Source: Halomonas sp. 54_146
Lineage (GTDB): Bacteria > Pseudomonadota > Gammaproteobacteria > Pseudomonadales > Halomonadaceae
DNA: 49,003 nt
Assembly (NCBI RefSeq): GCF_001507855.1
Contig: NZ_LGEN01000027.1
Span: forward strand, 1-49,003
Direction of reading: 5' to 3'
Position numbers and translations under genes: made by a program. The notes under the pieces were generated by a model. That model did no database searches. It was not told the origin of the DNA and worked only from the letters and a program-made list of their open reading frames with translations. Shown here piece by piece: positions 48,993-49,003 of the stretch (its first letter is position 1; each line of letters opens with the position of its first letter).

Positions 48993-49003
48993 CCGGGGTT
49001 CTC

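Noticed and set aside
48841..49003. Partial dnaJ or another gene at the right edge
   Set aside because: Translating the open minus-strand frame gives no recognisable DnaJ C-terminus or other family; left unassigned.

Overview
The window is a piece of a gammaproteobacterial chromosome, most likely from Halomonas or a close relative (Halomonadaceae). The 16S rRNA 5' end on the minus strand reads like Halomonas. Gene order combines blocks shared with Pseudomonas: tyrS-rrn, pilT/pilU beside yggS-proC-yggT-metX-metW, dksA-gluQ-cbrX-cbrA-cbrB-pcnB-folK-panB-panC, and ftsH-folP-glmM-tpiA-secG-tRNA-rimP-nusA-infB-rbfA-truB-rpsO-pnp. Almost every gene is core housekeeping. No insertion sequence, prophage, toxin-antitoxin pair, defence locus or CRISPR array was seen.

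Layout: 1-610 holds the start of a minus-strand rRNA operon with its leader and two stacked promoters. 611-5392 holds tyrS, anmK, pilU and pilT. 5425-10114 is a plus-strand run: yggS, proC, yggT, metX, metW and a secreted DUF4426 protein. sfsA and an aminotransferase (minus) follow. 12387-18371 holds dksA, gluQ, a 58-aa membrane microprotein (cbrX-like), cbrA and cbrB. The 905-bp gap after cbrB carries a sigma-54 promoter and an RNA-like region rich in A/C motifs, which I read as a CrcZ-type small RNA that titrates Hfq/Crc. 19277-24839 holds pcnB, folK, panBCD and a thiolase. After a decayed MFS transporter remnant, the rest runs on the minus strand except for yhbY. This part is the pnp-to-rimP translation/RNA operon, initiator tRNA-Met and tRNA-Leu(GAG), secG, tpiA, glmM, folP, ftsH and rlmE, then greA-carB-carA with a likely attenuator, dapB and a DUF2218 protein.

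How the genes work together: CbrA/CbrB plus the CrcZ-like RNA would form the carbon/nitrogen-balance switch. panB-panC-panD make pantothenate for CoA, next to a CoA-dependent thiolase. nusA, infB, rimP, rbfA, truB, rpsO and pnp form the translation and RNA-turnover operon. carAB feeds pyrimidine and arginine synthesis, and greA is coupled to carB by a 4-bp overlap.

Unusual points: (1) the CrcZ-like RNA; (2) at least a dozen unrelated short tandem repeats (10-20 bp units, 2-6 copies) in gene spacers, several starting on the stop codon of the upstream gene; (3) two copies of one dispersed palindromic element, about 85 bp each; (4) a terminator hairpin and U-tract upstream of a TTG-started carA. 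All calls come from reading the sequence; no database search or folding program was run.
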